Below the pieces are notes generated by a model. That model ran no database searches and was not told the DNA's origin. It saw nothing but the letters and a program-made list of their open reading frames with translations. The position numbers were made by a program, and so were the translations under genes. From the NCBI RefSeq assembly GCF_001689125.2, contig NZ_CP015405.2, positions 131,001 to 195,000 on the forward strand: a DNA stretch of 64,000 nt, given 5' to 3'. Below are positions 6,221 to 14,218 of this stretch, in pieces. Origin of the DNA: Blautia pseudococcoides. Lineage in GTDB: Bacteria; Bacillota; Clostridia; Lachnospirales; Lachnospiraceae. Numbering within the stretch: the stretch's first letter is position 1; each line of letters starts with the position of its first letter.

Positions 6221-7764
6221 AACTGATAAAGATTTTAAGCGACCGGATACAGATAAAGACGGACGAGTTTGAGTTTTCTGACGCCCGGATTAACGACCTG
6301 ATATCTGTCTCTGATGGGAAAGTAACCCTTGTGACCACAGTCACATCCCTGACAGATACCGATACATCCCCGGGACTTGGGGATGATGACTATATCGCAC
6401 AGCCAGAAAGTGTCAAGGTGATTGAGTGCTCCATTATTGGGAGTCTGAAAAATGGAAGGTTTAATAAAGCGATAGACGAGTACCCGGTTACGGATATTGA
6501 GGCAGAAGGCATCACCCCGAAACAGTTCGCCGCTATGATAGGCGGCAAGAAGTCTGGCTTCCAGATTGGTAAGTATTGCACTTATGACTGTCCGGCTCTG
6601 GTGGATGGAAATAAGTTCTTTCAGCGCCATGCCTGTATTGTCGGCAATACTGGTTCAGGTAAGTCTGAGACGGTAGCCAAGATCCTGGAGGAGGCGGCGA
6701 AGCTGCCAGGCACTAACATAGTTGTCTTTGATATCCATGGTGAGTACAGCAACATATCTTACGTGGATAATATCAAATTTGGCGAAGACATAGATTTTCC
6801 AATCTGGATGTTAGGCCTGCGGGACATGGCCGCCAATATCCTAAAAATAAAAGAGGACTCTGCAACCGTCGCTATGTCGGCTTTGCGTAAGAGCTACCAC
6901 AGGATTTGCCCGGATGGAAATGAGGGCAAACCAGTCTGGTTTGATTACAAAGCATTACTGGCAAAGATGCAAGAGTTAAATACACAGGAGGTAAATACCG
7001 GAGACGTGTACAAATCCGGTGATAAAGCCGGGATGTATAAGACTGTGAAAGGAGAGCTCAATGGCAAACTGACAGGAACTGTGAATGCCATGGAGGCAAA
7101 ACTCAGTGATAAACGATACTCCTTTCTATTTGCTCCATACGGGCAGGAATATCTGTATGAGCTCATGCAGGAGATCATGGGCGGGGACAAGCCAGTCAAG
7201 AACATCGACCTGTCCGGTATCCCTCATGATGTGGCAATCCCAGTCATAGGGGCGCTGACCAAGCTCATCTATGATATCCAGAGGACCGGCAGCACATACA
7301 ATCCGATCACTCTTGTCTGCGACGAGGCCCATGTGTATATCCCGGATAATTTTCAGCTCTCTGCGTCAGAACGGCGTATGGTGGAAATCTTCGAGGACAT
7401 CGCAAAGGAAGGTAGGAAGTTTGGCATCACGCTTTTTGCCGCCAGTCAGAGGCCGTCTGAACTTAACAGGACCATCATGGCCCAGTGTGCGAACTTTATT
7501 GTCGGAAAGCTCAATAACGAGAACGACAAGACTATGATAAAAGGTATGCTGCCGGATGGCAATGAGAGCGTGATTGACAGTACCACAATGTTCTCTCCTG
7601 GTGATGTATTGATAGTTGGAGATGCATCCCCCATACCACTGAAAATCCATGTACAGCTTGCAAAGGAGCGCCCGCAGTCCCGGACCATAGATTTCTGGGA
7701 TGAATGGAAGAAAAAAAGGTCTACGGATTATACAGAGCAGATCAAGGAGTATATGGAGAATTAA
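6217..7764 (+). CDS. HerA-like hexameric ATPase (DUF87)
   Basis: The 515-residue protein has a HAS-barrel-like amino terminus, Walker A GNTGSGKS at about 143-150, IVVFDIHGEYS after it, and a Walker B with CDEAHVYIP at about 368-376. An arginine-rich segment EGRKFGITLFAASQRPSELN follows, as in HerA/FtsK proteins. HerA works with the NurA nuclease in archaeal end resection. Here the preceding gene encodes a PD-(D/E)XK nuclease and overlaps by 4 bases, so the two may act as one complex. A general DNA-translocation role is well supported; the precise partner is inferred. Confidence 0.85.
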   Translation: MKLIKILSDRIQIKTDEFEFSDARINDLISVSDGKVTLVTTVTSLTDTDTSPGLGDDDYIAQPESVKVIECSIIGSLKNGRFNKAIDEYPVTDIEAEGITPKQFAAMIGGKKSGFQIGKYCTYDCPALVDGNKFFQRHACIVGNTGSGKSETVAKILEEAAKLPGTNIVVFDIHGEYSNISYVDNIKFGEDIDFPIWMLGLRDMAANILKIKEDSATVAMSALRKSYHRICPDGNEGKPVWFDYKALLAKMQELNTQEVNTGDVYKSGDKAGMYKTVKGELNGKLTGTVNAMEAKLSDKRYSFLFAPYGQEYLYELMQEIMGGDKPVKNIDLSGIPHDVAIPVIGALTKLIYDIQRTGSTYNPITLVCDEAHVYIPDNFQLSASERRMVEIFEDIAKEGRKFGITLFAASQRPSELNRTIMAQCANFIVGKLNNENDKTMIKGMLPDGNESVIDSTTMFSPGDVLIVGDASPIPLKIHVQLAKERPQSRTIDFWDEWKKKRSTDYTEQIKEYMEN

Positions 7765-7809
7765 TGAGGTTCCGGCTTTGTGCCTGAATGATATATCACA
7801 ATACACACA

Positions 7810-7833
7810 GCGGCCCTGATCAAGCTGGGCCGC
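7810..7833. promoter_or_regulatory. GC-rich hairpin before the replication-terminator-like gene
   Basis: GCGGCCC (7810-7816) pairs with GGGCCGC (7827-7833) around a 10-base loop. No T-run follows. It ends just before the ribosome site GAAAGGAG, so it may affect mRNA stability or translation. Confidence 0.4.
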
Positions 7834-7847
7834 GGAAAGGAGCAGCT

Positions 7848-8312
7848 ATGAAACATATGAATATGGAGGAATTCGCAAACGGCGCCTTCACATCACAAAT
7901 TAACCGGGAATTGGAGAAAGTGACAGAGAATATCCAGGACCCGAATACAGACGCCACGGCAAAACGCCGGATTACAGTGGTTATCGAATTTAAGCCGAAT
8001 GATGCCCGTAATTTTGTCACCACGGGAGTCCAGGCAAAATCTACTCTGGCACCTGCTCTGGGAGCTGTGACAGCTCTCAATATGGGTAAGAACCTGAAGA
8101 CCGGAGAGGTGGAAGCCGTGGAGATTGGCAATCAGATCCCGGGACAGATGTCCATCCAGGACGTGCAGGAAGAGGAGATTGCAGAGCCAGACCATGCCGG
8201 TGATTCAGCCGCAATGGAGCGCAAGGTAGACCCATCCACTGGGGAAATCTATGAAACCCCGGCCGTTACCAGTAACAATGTGATTGATTTAAGAGCCGCC
8301 AGACAGGCGTAA
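7848..8312 (+). CDS. Phage replication-terminator-like protein
   Basis: This 154-residue protein starts at ATG 7848 after GAAAGGAG. The opening (MNMEEFANGAFTSQINREL) and the segment DPNTDATAKRRITVVIEFKP, then VQAKSTLAPA, match the family usually annotated as replication terminator protein in Firmicute phages. That name is not based on strong experiment. It lies in the replication and recombination cluster. Confidence 0.7.
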   Translation: MKHMNMEEFANGAFTSQINRELEKVTENIQDPNTDATAKRRITVVIEFKPNDARNFVTTGVQAKSTLAPALGAVTALNMGKNLKTGEVEAVEIGNQIPGQMSIQDVQEEEIAEPDHAGDSAAMERKVDPSTGEIYETPAVTSNNVIDLRAARQA

Positions 8313-8326
8313 ATAAGGAGGATAAT

Positions 8327-9064
8327 ATGATGTTAAAAGAAGCTATGCGGTATATCACAGGATTAAAAGCAGAGGCCATGGAACCAAAAGTAGTGGAGAT
8401 CGCAGGTAAGACCTATTGCGATAAGGACCTTATGAGATACGATAGAGAGCCAATGGCAGACCAGATCGAGGCAACCACCCTTACGGCTATGATTGATTAT
8501 ATCAAAAGTTGCAAGGAGGAGCTGCGGAAAACTATGATTATCCACGTGGTCAGCCCCACCTGTGTAAAACTCTATTCCGGGCTGACTGCAGAACGCAAGA
8601 GGGAATATCTTTTTAAGTCATCTGCCATCGTTCCGAAGTTTTCCTTTGATAACTGGTATGATCAGGAGCGCTTTATTATCGAGTTACAGGCAGATTTCGA
8701 TGTGACGCCTGACCTGGAAGCCATCCTGAAGGTAGCCGGCAACGTGGAGGCAAAGACCACGGCAAACTATGGGGACGATGGTGTGAGCCAGAAGACTACA
8801 ATTAAGCAGGGCATTGCGTCCAAAGCAGATGTGCTGGTGCCGAATCCGGTCACACTGGTCCCGTACCGCACATTCCTGGAAGTGAAGCAGCCGCCAAGTG
8901 AATTTGTCTTCCGCATCCGGGATGACCGCGGAGAACCGGTATTCAAGATCGTTGAGGCCGAGGGCGGTCTGTGGCGTAATGAGGCTATGAATAATATCAA
9001 GCAGTATCTGATCGAGAACCTGCAGAATGACTCGGTATATGACCGTATCACTATCATTGCATAA
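8327..9064 (+). CDS. DUF2303/YfdQ-like phage protein
   Basis: The 245-residue protein carries VEAKTTANYGDDGVSQ and PNPVTLVPYRTFLEVKQP with SEFVFRIRDDRGEPVFKIVE, which resembles the YfdQ/DUF2303 proteins of phages and prophages. The biochemical role is unknown. It follows the terminator-like gene with AAGGAGG upstream, and this pair is often found together in Firmicute phages. The family call is from recall and moderate. Confidence 0.6.
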   Translation: MMLKEAMRYITGLKAEAMEPKVVEIAGKTYCDKDLMRYDREPMADQIEATTLTAMIDYIKSCKEELRKTMIIHVVSPTCVKLYSGLTAERKREYLFKSSAIVPKFSFDNWYDQERFIIELQADFDVTPDLEAILKVAGNVEAKTTANYGDDGVSQKTTIKQGIASKADVLVPNPVTLVPYRTFLEVKQPPSEFVFRIRDDRGEPVFKIVEAEGGLWRNEAMNNIKQYLIENLQNDSVYDRITIIA

Positions 9065-9115
9065 TCAGTTTTATTCCCTGCCCTGGAAACGGGGTGGGGA
9101 AGTCAGGAGAACGAT

Positions 9116-9439
9116 ATGAACAGCAGAATGAAAGGCAAGGCAGGAGAACTGGAGCTTACTAAGGTCCTAAAGGGATATGGATATAAAGACTGCCGCCGTG
9201 GTCAGCAATATTGTGGTGCCAGCGGTGATGCGGATGTAGTCGGCCTTTCTGGTATCCATATCGAGTGTAAGAGAGTGGAGAAGCTGAACATTGAGAAGGC
9301 TATGGAACAGTCCATGAACGATGCCAGAATGAGTGAAATGCCTACTGTCATGCACAGGAAAAATAATCATCCATGGCTGGTAACAATGGCCATGGATGAC
9401 TGGATGAAATTATATAAGGCGGCGGGAAAGCTGCTGTAA
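9116..9439 (+). CDS. Holliday-junction-resolvase-like nuclease
   Basis: This 107-residue protein has the compact nuclease core of archaeal Hjc-type enzymes: KGKAGELELTKVLKGYG at the start, then GASGDADVVGL and HIECKRVEKLN, giving an E, D, ExK site. A late YKAAGKLL helix ends it. It likely resolves recombination intermediates before packaging. It sits between the recombination genes and the replication initiator. Confidence 0.75.
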   Translation: MNSRMKGKAGELELTKVLKGYGYKDCRRGQQYCGASGDADVVGLSGIHIECKRVEKLNIEKAMEQSMNDARMSEMPTVMHRKNNHPWLVTMAMDDWMKLYKAAGKLL

Positions 9440-9461
9440 GACAGGAAAGTGGGTGGTCAGA

Positions 9462-10358
9462 TTGGCACGTGGTGCCCCGAATAAACGAGGGCTTGACTAC
9501 TTTCCGAAGATGCTTAATTTCTATGACGATGATAAGATATTCGACCTCATGGACGAGTATGGCCCTCTGGGTGTTACCATCTATGATGTTATCCTGACAA
9601 TTGTATATAGCCAGGGATATTTTGCCGAGTTATCAAAAGACAAGCTATCAAGAATGGTCATCCGTAAGATAGGAAATAAGTGGATCAAGAATCAAAGGGT
9701 TGTCGTGCAAGTGATAGATTATTGTGCGGATTTAGGGCTTTTTGACAAGGCCCTCCTTGCACAGAGTGTTATCACCTCTGAAGGGATTCAAAGACGTTAT
9801 CACAAGATAGCAGTGAAACTGATGAAGAGACAGCTTTATAGTGAAAAGTATTGGCTCCTCGAAAAAGAGGAAAAAGAGGAGCCTTTATTAAATTCACCCA
9901 AAAATCGAATTTCTTCGGAAGAAAATCAAATTGATTCCGCAGTAATTCAAATTTCTTCGGAAAAAAGCCATATAAAAGAAAAGGAAACTAAAAGAAATAA
10001 TATAAATACGGCTCCGCCGGGAAAACCATTTGACAACCCAGAGCTTGAAAATGCTTTCCAATTCTTTCTCTTGTGTAGGAGACAGAATGGGAAGGTTATC
10101 AATGAGGGGCAGATACAACTTTTACGTGAGGAATTATGTGCAGCAGAGGATAACGATAATGGCAGGATAGCTTTGGCTAAAAAAGCGGCTGCAGATGGCT
10201 GGACAGGATTTCATTCATTGAAGAAAACCCGGAAGAGGGCAGAGCCAAAGAAGAAAACGAAGTTCAGCAATTTCCAGGGACGCAAATATGATGTTGATAG
10301 TTTAGAGAGCCAGTTATTACAGGCTGGTACAGGGAGGATAAAACATGAAAGCATATAA
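9462..10358 (+). CDS. DUF4373 phage replication protein
   Basis: The start TTG 9462 gives MARGAPNKRGLDYFPKMLNF, the usual opening of DUF4373 (Lin1244/Lin1753-like) proteins; GTG 9453 is an alternative three codons upstream. The domain, residues 1-95, is a winged-helix DNA-binding module of replication initiators. The middle is low-complexity with two copies of an ISSE-type motif in an AT-rich stretch. The last 100 residues are basic. It probably marks the phage replication origin region, though no iteron set was found. Confidence 0.75.
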   Translation: MARGAPNKRGLDYFPKMLNFYDDDKIFDLMDEYGPLGVTIYDVILTIVYSQGYFAELSKDKLSRMVIRKIGNKWIKNQRVVVQVIDYCADLGLFDKALLAQSVITSEGIQRRYHKIAVKLMKRQLYSEKYWLLEKEEKEEPLLNSPKNRISSEENQIDSAVIQISSEKSHIKEKETKRNNINTAPPGKPFDNPELENAFQFFLLCRRQNGKVINEGQIQLLREELCAAEDNDNGRIALAKKAAADGWTGFHSLKKTRKRAEPKKKTKFSNFQGRKYDVDSLESQLLQAGTGRIKHESI

Positions 10359-11370
10359 AGGATTTAAAAATAACATGACGTGTAGAGGTTTCCAGTACGA
10401 GGAGGGAAAAGAGTACCACGAAGAGCGCGCATTATGCTGTGATACGGGATTCCATGCTTGTGAATATCCACTTGACTGCTTTAAGTATTATGAGCCAGCA
10501 GATAGCGTATACCATGAGGTCGAACAGACAGGAGATATTGATAAATCTGAAGGTGACAGCAAAGTAGCTTCCACAGAGATAAAAATAGGAGCGAAGATTG
10601 GTATACCCGGTCTGGTGCAGGCAGCTATAGAATACACATCAAAACGGTGTGAAAAAAAAGCGGAAAACCACAATACCGGATACCGTGGAGCATCCAGCAA
10701 TACCGGAGACCGTGGAGCATCCAGCAATACCGGAGACTGGGGAGCATCCAGCAATACCGGATACCGTGGAGCATCCAGCAATACCGGAGACTGGGGAGCA
10801 TCCAGCAATACCGGATACTGGGGAGCATCCAGCAATACCGGAAACTGTGGAGCATCCAGCAATACCGGAAACTGTGGAGCATCCAGCAATACCGGAAACT
10901 GTGGAGCATCCAGCAATACCGGAAACTGTGGAGCATCCAGCAATACCGGAAACTGTGGAGCATCCAGCAATACCGGAAACTGTGGAGCATCCAGCAATAC
11001 CGGAAACTGTGGAGCATCCAGCAATACCGGAAACTGTGGAGCATCCAGCAATACCGGAAACTGGGGAGCATCCAGCAATACCGGATACCGTGGAGCATCC
11101 AGCAATACCGGAAACTGTGGAGCATCTTTCAGCACAGGAGAAGAAAGTACAAGTTATGCAGGATGCGTAAATTCTGTAGCCGCAGCTCTAGGATTAAATG
11201 CAAAAGCTAAAGGAGTCAAAGGCGCCTATATAATATGTGCCGAATTTGAAACGGACAATGATGGGAATTACAGGATCAAAGGAATACAGCTCCACCAGGT
11301 AGACGGAGAGAAGATAAAAGAAGAAACATATTATCAACTTATTGATGGTGTAATGACCGAAGTTGATTAA
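10345..11370 (+). CDS. Repeat protein with 17 nine-residue units
   Basis: The 341-residue protein has three parts. Residues 1-100 form a globular domain (MKAYKGFKNNMTCRGFQYEEGK) of the type found in many clostridial phage and plasmid proteins; a DUF7666-like domain is possible. Residues 110-262 are 17 tandem units of NTG-x-x-GASS with x-x being YR, DR, DW, YW, NC or NW. A closing domain of about 80 residues contains KAKGVKGAYIICAEFETDNDG. The strict 9-residue period suggests a stacked solenoid. It overlaps the replication gene by 14 bases. The function is unknown. Confidence 0.75.
   Translation: MKAYKGFKNNMTCRGFQYEEGKEYHEERALCCDTGFHACEYPLDCFKYYEPADSVYHEVEQTGDIDKSEGDSKVASTEIKIGAKIGIPGLVQAAIEYTSKRCEKKAENHNTGYRGASSNTGDRGASSNTGDWGASSNTGYRGASSNTGDWGASSNTGYWGASSNTGNCGASSNTGNCGASSNTGNCGASSNTGNCGASSNTGNCGASSNTGNCGASSNTGNCGASSNTGNCGASSNTGNWGASSNTGYRGASSNTGNCGASFSTGEESTSYAGCVNSVAAALGLNAKAKGVKGAYIICAEFETDNDGNYRIKGIQLHQVDGEKIKEETYYQLIDGVMTEVD
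10672..11130 (+). repeat. 27-bp tandem repeat, 17 copies
   Basis: AATACCGGA-n6-GGAGCATCCAGC recurs every 27 bp with no break in frame. Copies 7-14 are near-identical, each encoding the NC variant, while the outer copies differ at two codons. This pattern points to recent amplification in the centre of the array by slippage or unequal exchange. Confidence 0.95.
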
Positions 11371-11387
11371 AGATACAGGAGGGCATA

Positions 11388-11543
11388 ATGGAGAAGAGAG
11401 AAATTGTCCTAAAGGGCTTTCGGGCCATGAAAGAAATTTGTGAACAGGATCAGAGTAAATGTGCAAAGTGTCCGGTACAGGATATATGCATGGAGATAAA
11501 AGCGGAAATGGTTCCCTCTGAGATGGAACTGCCGCTGGAGTAG
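11388..11543 (+). CDS. 51-residue cysteine-motif protein
   Basis: This gene starts at ATG 11388 after CAGGAGGG. The product begins MEKREIVLKGFRAMKEICEQ and carries C-x6-CAKC-x5-C, a likely metal site. The stop TAG at 11541-11543 is part of the next ribosome site (TAGGAGG). Similar small CxxC proteins occur in clostridial phage operons. Confidence 0.7.
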   Translation: MEKREIVLKGFRAMKEICEQDQSKCAKCPVQDICMEIKAEMVPSEMELPLE

Positions 11544-11552
11544 GAGGAAAAT

Positions 11553-11825
11553 ATGGTACACCTGATTGAAAATTATTATGCGATTCCCAACAATATGGGT
11601 TTCACTCTTGCTGTTGATAAAGGCAAGACCGACAAGGAAGGAAATAAAACTTATGACACCATAGGATACTGTGGAAGCTTCGAGGAGACGATTTCTCTCC
11701 TCAGGCGTAAAGTTGTAGACCAACGTCTACAAAATGGATTATATGAGCTGTCAGAAGCTCTGACAGTGATAGAAAATGTGAAAGAAGAGATAAAGGCGGC
11801 GATCACAAATGAGAGCGATCAGTGA
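11553..11825 (+). CDS. Small phage protein, unknown
   Basis: This 90-residue protein begins MVHLIENYYAIPNNMGFTLA, with a strand-rich first half and a helical second half. The TAGGAGGAAA ribosome site is 7 bases upstream. Such proteins are common in Lachnospiraceae phages. The next gene starts inside its end. Confidence 0.6.
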   Translation: MVHLIENYYAIPNNMGFTLAVDKGKTDKEGNKTYDTIGYCGSFEETISLLRRKVVDQRLQNGLYELSEALTVIENVKEEIKAAITNESDQ

Positions 11826-12060
11826 GATGTACATGCGTTCCGGAGGTACCGCAAGCCCGAGATACTGTGACGAGTGCCCGAACCTGACCAGCATCGGGAA
11901 GCATTACGACTGCAAACTATACCAGGAGGCCGGGGGTACTAAGCACTGGCAGCCGAGTTGGGTAGCATGTAAGTTCTTCGGGCTGAAGCACCTGCCGGGG
12001 CAGGCGGTGCCGGAAGAACCAGAACAGGAGATTGACGGGCAGTTAAGCCTGTTTGATTAA
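11809..12060 (+). CDS. Cysteine-rich small phage protein
   Basis: This 83-residue protein has YCDECPNL, YDCKLYQ and WVACKFFG, giving a four- or five-cysteine probable metal site. It ends in GQLSLFD, a terminal motif often seen in phage replication-associated small proteins. It overlaps the preceding gene. Confidence 0.6.
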   Translation: MRAISEMYMRSGGTASPRYCDECPNLTSIGKHYDCKLYQEAGGTKHWQPSWVACKFFGLKHLPGQAVPEEPEQEIDGQLSLFD

Positions 12061-12073
12061 GCGGAGGAATAGC

Positions 12074-12568
12074 ATGGATAAATACTTTGAGATTGAAAAA
12101 GGCTGTAAATTATATGATGACTATTTTAAGCGGGATGAGGAAATTGAAAAAATACGCAAGGTTTACAATGAGTTTTCCAGTACATACAAAATAGATGCTG
12201 AATTATTTCTACCAACAAAAAACAGGTTATTTATAATCCCGACTGAAAGAGATAAGGATAGTTTTAAGACGGAGTTTACCCAAAAGTATGGGGAGAATGG
12301 ACTAAGACAGTTTAAATGTAACTCTGAAATAGGCAAAGCCTGGAAACGTATGGTTGCTGATATGCCAATACCGCATAAACTGCATTACTTACAATATGGT
12401 TTTCACCTTTATGGCCAATATAGTGAAAGATTATTTCACGCTGGAGAAAAACTATATGGATCTATCTCTACGCAATATGAAAGTTTTTCATTAATGCCCT
12501 GGATGAAAGAAATGAAAGCCAGTGAATTTTTTAAGATTATCGAATCGGAGGAGGAAAAGAATGGATGA
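12074..12568 (+). CDS. Phage protein of unknown function
   Basis: This 164-residue protein starts at ATG 12074 with GGAGGAA upstream; seven further upstream codons lack a ribosome site of their own. It opens MDKYFEIEKGCKLYDDYFKR and contains aromatic-rich helices. I do not recognise the family. The last codons overlap the next small gene. Confidence 0.6.
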   Translation: MDKYFEIEKGCKLYDDYFKRDEEIEKIRKVYNEFSSTYKIDAELFLPTKNRLFIIPTERDKDSFKTEFTQKYGENGLRQFKCNSEIGKAWKRMVADMPIPHKLHYLQYGFHLYGQYSERLFHAGEKLYGSISTQYESFSLMPWMKEMKASEFFKIIESEEEKNG

Positions 12569-12659
12569 CAGAGAGCGACAGATCGCAGACCTCCAGAGGT
12601 ATCTGGATGACTGGCGGCGGGGTTGGCATAGACAACAGGAGATCAGAAAAGCGGTGTGA
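12561..12659 (+). CDS. 32-residue basic phage peptide
   Basis: ATG 12561 follows GGAGGAGGAAAAG. The short product (MDDRERQIADLQRYLDDWRR and on) is an amphipathic helix with many arginines. It overlaps the preceding gene by 8 bases, which supports coupled translation. It could be a small regulatory peptide; the function is unknown. Confidence 0.45.
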   Translation: MDDRERQIADLQRYLDDWRRGWHRQQEIRKAV

Positions 12660-12690
12660 AGAATGCAGAAGTTGGAAAGGAGCGAAATAG

Positions 12691-12900
12691 ATGGAATTTA
12701 TAGCAATTAATTTAGATGATTTTCATGTGAACCAAAAGGATGCTGGAACAAACGCGAGTATGATTTTTATTGAGGCTGAGAATATAACTAAAGCCAAAGG
12801 CTTTGTTGAGCGCAACCGACCGGAATCACCTTGGGCGATAGTTAGTAAGAAGATTTTTGATGCAAATATTGTTACCAGACAGGTGTATTTAAATAATTGA
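12691..12900 (+). CDS. Small phage protein, unknown
   Basis: This 69-residue protein begins MEFIAINLDDFHVNQKDAG. GAAAGGAGCG precedes it. It looks like a small alpha-beta protein, with FIEAENITKAKGFVERN as a strand-helix. No family was recognised. Confidence 0.55.
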   Translation: MEFIAINLDDFHVNQKDAGTNASMIFIEAENITKAKGFVERNRPESPWAIVSKKIFDANIVTRQVYLNN

Positions 12901-12918
12901 AATTTAGGAGGAAATCTG

Positions 12919-13020
12919 ATGAAGATAAGAGTAACAACAGAAGGTAAAAGTGTAGTAATAGATATGGATCAGGCACTGGCCGAGAAGGTATTTAAGGCAA
13001 ATGAATGCAATGAAGTGTGA
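12919..13020 (+). CDS. 33-residue phage peptide
   Basis: ATG 12919 follows TTAGGAGGAAA. The product MKIRVTTEGKSVVIDMDQAL and on reads as a short strand-helix unit. Its last codons overlap the start of a truncated cysteine protein at 13001 in another frame. Confidence 0.45.
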   Translation: MKIRVTTEGKSVVIDMDQALAEKVFKANECNEV

Positions 13021-13111
13021 TAGATGTGGTGAATATTTTGATAGCAATGAATTAAAGATCAAAGGAGGCAATAGCAGCATGGGAAAGACGTTGCGATATG
13101 AAATAGATTAA
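13001..13111 (+). pseudogene. Truncated copy of the cysteine-rich gene at 13994
   Basis: The frame MNAMKCDRCGEYFDSNELKI and GGNSS aligns residue by residue with MDALKCDRCGNYFDHNQLRL and GGNCS of the intact gene at 13994. After that the similarity ends and the reading frame closes at 36 residues. The second cysteine cluster (YCCSYDLCDDC) is missing. It is either a decayed duplicate or a shortened functional peptide. Confidence 0.55.
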
Positions 13112-13383
13112 TACCGATCAGATGTAAAAAGCGGTTATGTGGGCTAATGCAATTGCTGTCCTATCGGCAATACGGGGTAAGGACGAACGAGGGACCTTGT
13201 AAAAAAATCTCTGGAGCAAAAACCAGATAGGCAATAAAAAAGAGGGTGAGCAGATAACGCGCCGGAATGCAACGGGAGTGCCGCGCCATATGCGGATGCC
13301 AGTCGGGGGCATTGATTGGGCTGTATGCCAAAGCTGGGAGCCAGTACCGACAATTAAATTAGAGGTGACAATGGAGGTACACC
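13112..13383 (+). other. Gap without a confident gene
   Basis: A 272-base stretch of raised GC. A forward frame runs open from 13203 to about 13410 but has no start codon near a ribosome site, and its sequence resembles nothing I know. A 21-codon frame at 13137 is too short to support. It may be the remains of the genes that once lay between the two related cysteine-protein copies. Confidence 0.4.
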
Positions 13384-13497
13384 ATGAAAAAAGTAATTAA
13401 AGAATACATAAAGGAATCAGTGGCATATTTAAATGTCGGTATATGGATAGGAGCTGGCGTAGCGATTGGGATGTTGGCAGCACTTGCGATTTTATGA
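13384..13497 (+). CDS. 37-residue single-pass membrane peptide
   Basis: ATG 13384 follows AATGGAGGT. A basic helix (MKKVIKEYIKESVAYL) leads into a 20-residue hydrophobic segment (GIWIGAGVAIGMLAALAIL) that ends at the stop. It would insert in the membrane with the basic end inside. It lies in the early or middle cluster rather than the lysis module, so it is probably not the holin. Confidence 0.6.
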   Translation: MKKVIKEYIKESVAYLNVGIWIGAGVAIGMLAALAIL

Positions 13498-13507
13498 AAG
13501 GCGAATT

Positions 13508-13666
13508 ATGAAGTGCAAAAAGTGCGGCGGCAAAACGCAGGTAACGGACAGTGAGGAAACCCCAGGTGGGCATATGGTCATGCGAAGGAGGCAGTGTACA
13601 GCCTGCGGATATCGGTTTAAAACCACGGAAACATTTTGGGAGGATGTAAAAGCAAGAAATAAATGA
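13508..13666 (+). CDS. NrdR-like zinc-ribbon protein
   Basis: This 52-residue protein is only a zinc ribbon: CKKCGG near the start and CTACGYRFKTTE near the end, as in the amino-terminal domain of NrdR, without the ATP-cone. The start ATG 13508 is preferred because the upstream extension reads through the preceding gene end. Stand-alone zinc ribbons of this type are common in clostridial phages. A DNA-binding role is likely. Confidence 0.7.
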   Translation: MKCKKCGGKTQVTDSEETPGGHMVMRRRQCTACGYRFKTTETFWEDVKARNK

Positions 13667-13699
13667 CGGTCTTAGAATATCTGGAAAGGAGAAAGATAG

Positions 13700-13987
13700 A
13701 TGGGAAGAAACGGATCAGGATGCCCGGACCCTACATACGATCAGGCATTACCCGCGATCAGGCGGGAGGAAAACATAAGGGCGCGGGAAAAGCGGTACGG
13801 GGTAAAGCGCGGAGAGGCAGTACATATCATAGTGGACGTAAAAGACGAGGGCCGGAGGACTGTAAAGGTAAGCCGCCGGATGCAGGTTGTCAATCTGTAT
13901 GAACACCACATTCTCCTCCAGTATAAAACAGGAGCCTGTGAGAGCTATCAGTATAATGAGTTCCTTCAGATTTTAGACAGGAGGTGA
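13700..13987 (+). CDS. Conserved small phage protein
   Basis: This 95-residue protein starts at ATG 13700 after AAAGGAGAAAG. It has the motif GSGCPDPTYDQAL near the start, characteristic of a family near the late regulator in clostridial phages. A carboxyl-terminal beta-rich part (VNLYEHHILLQYKTGACESYQYNEF) follows. An overlapping frame at 13663-13902 is judged a shadow because this one carries the conserved motif and ribosome site. Confidence 0.7.
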   Translation: MGRNGSGCPDPTYDQALPAIRREENIRAREKRYGVKRGEAVHIIVDVKDEGRRTVKVSRRMQVVNLYEHHILLQYKTGACESYQYNEFLQILDRR

Positions 13988-13993
13988 TACAAA

Positions 13994-14218
13994 ATGGACG
14001 CACTGAAATGTGATAGATGTGGTAACTATTTTGACCATAATCAATTAAGGCTTAGCGGAGGCAATTGCAGCGGCGAACCCTTTGGAAATATAAGTGTAAG
14101 AGGGAAGAGTAACTACTGCTGTAGTTATGATCTGTGTGATGACTGCGTTGCTGACTTTTTCCGCTGGGTAAATGATCCGGGCAAATTAATGGGAGGTGAT
14201 GCTGATGGAAAAGAATAA
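13994..14218 (+). CDS. Zinc-finger-like cysteine protein
   Basis: This 74-residue protein has an amino-terminal CDRCGNYF knuckle and a second YCCSYDLCDDC cluster, likely binding one or two zinc ions. The paired half-gene at 13001 matches its first half. It precedes and overlaps the late regulator by 14 bases. Function unknown. Confidence 0.65.
   Translation: MDALKCDRCGNYFDHNQLRLSGGNCSGEPFGNISVRGKSNYCCSYDLCDDCVADFFRWVNDPGKLMGGDADGKE

Noticed and set aside
10672..11130. Possible CRISPR array
   Set aside because: The 27-bp units are contiguous, with no unique spacers, and are in-frame codons of a protein.
10488..11135. Long reverse frames over the 27-bp repeat array
   Set aside because: Frames stay open on both strands only because the repeat unit is a multiple of three. 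The reverse products are pure repeats with no start context.
13663..13902. A 79-codon forward frame overlapping the 13700 gene
   Set aside because: It is very basic and low in hydrophobic residues, with no conserved motif. The overlapping frame at 13700 has a ribosome site and the DPTYDQAL motif, so this one is a shadow.
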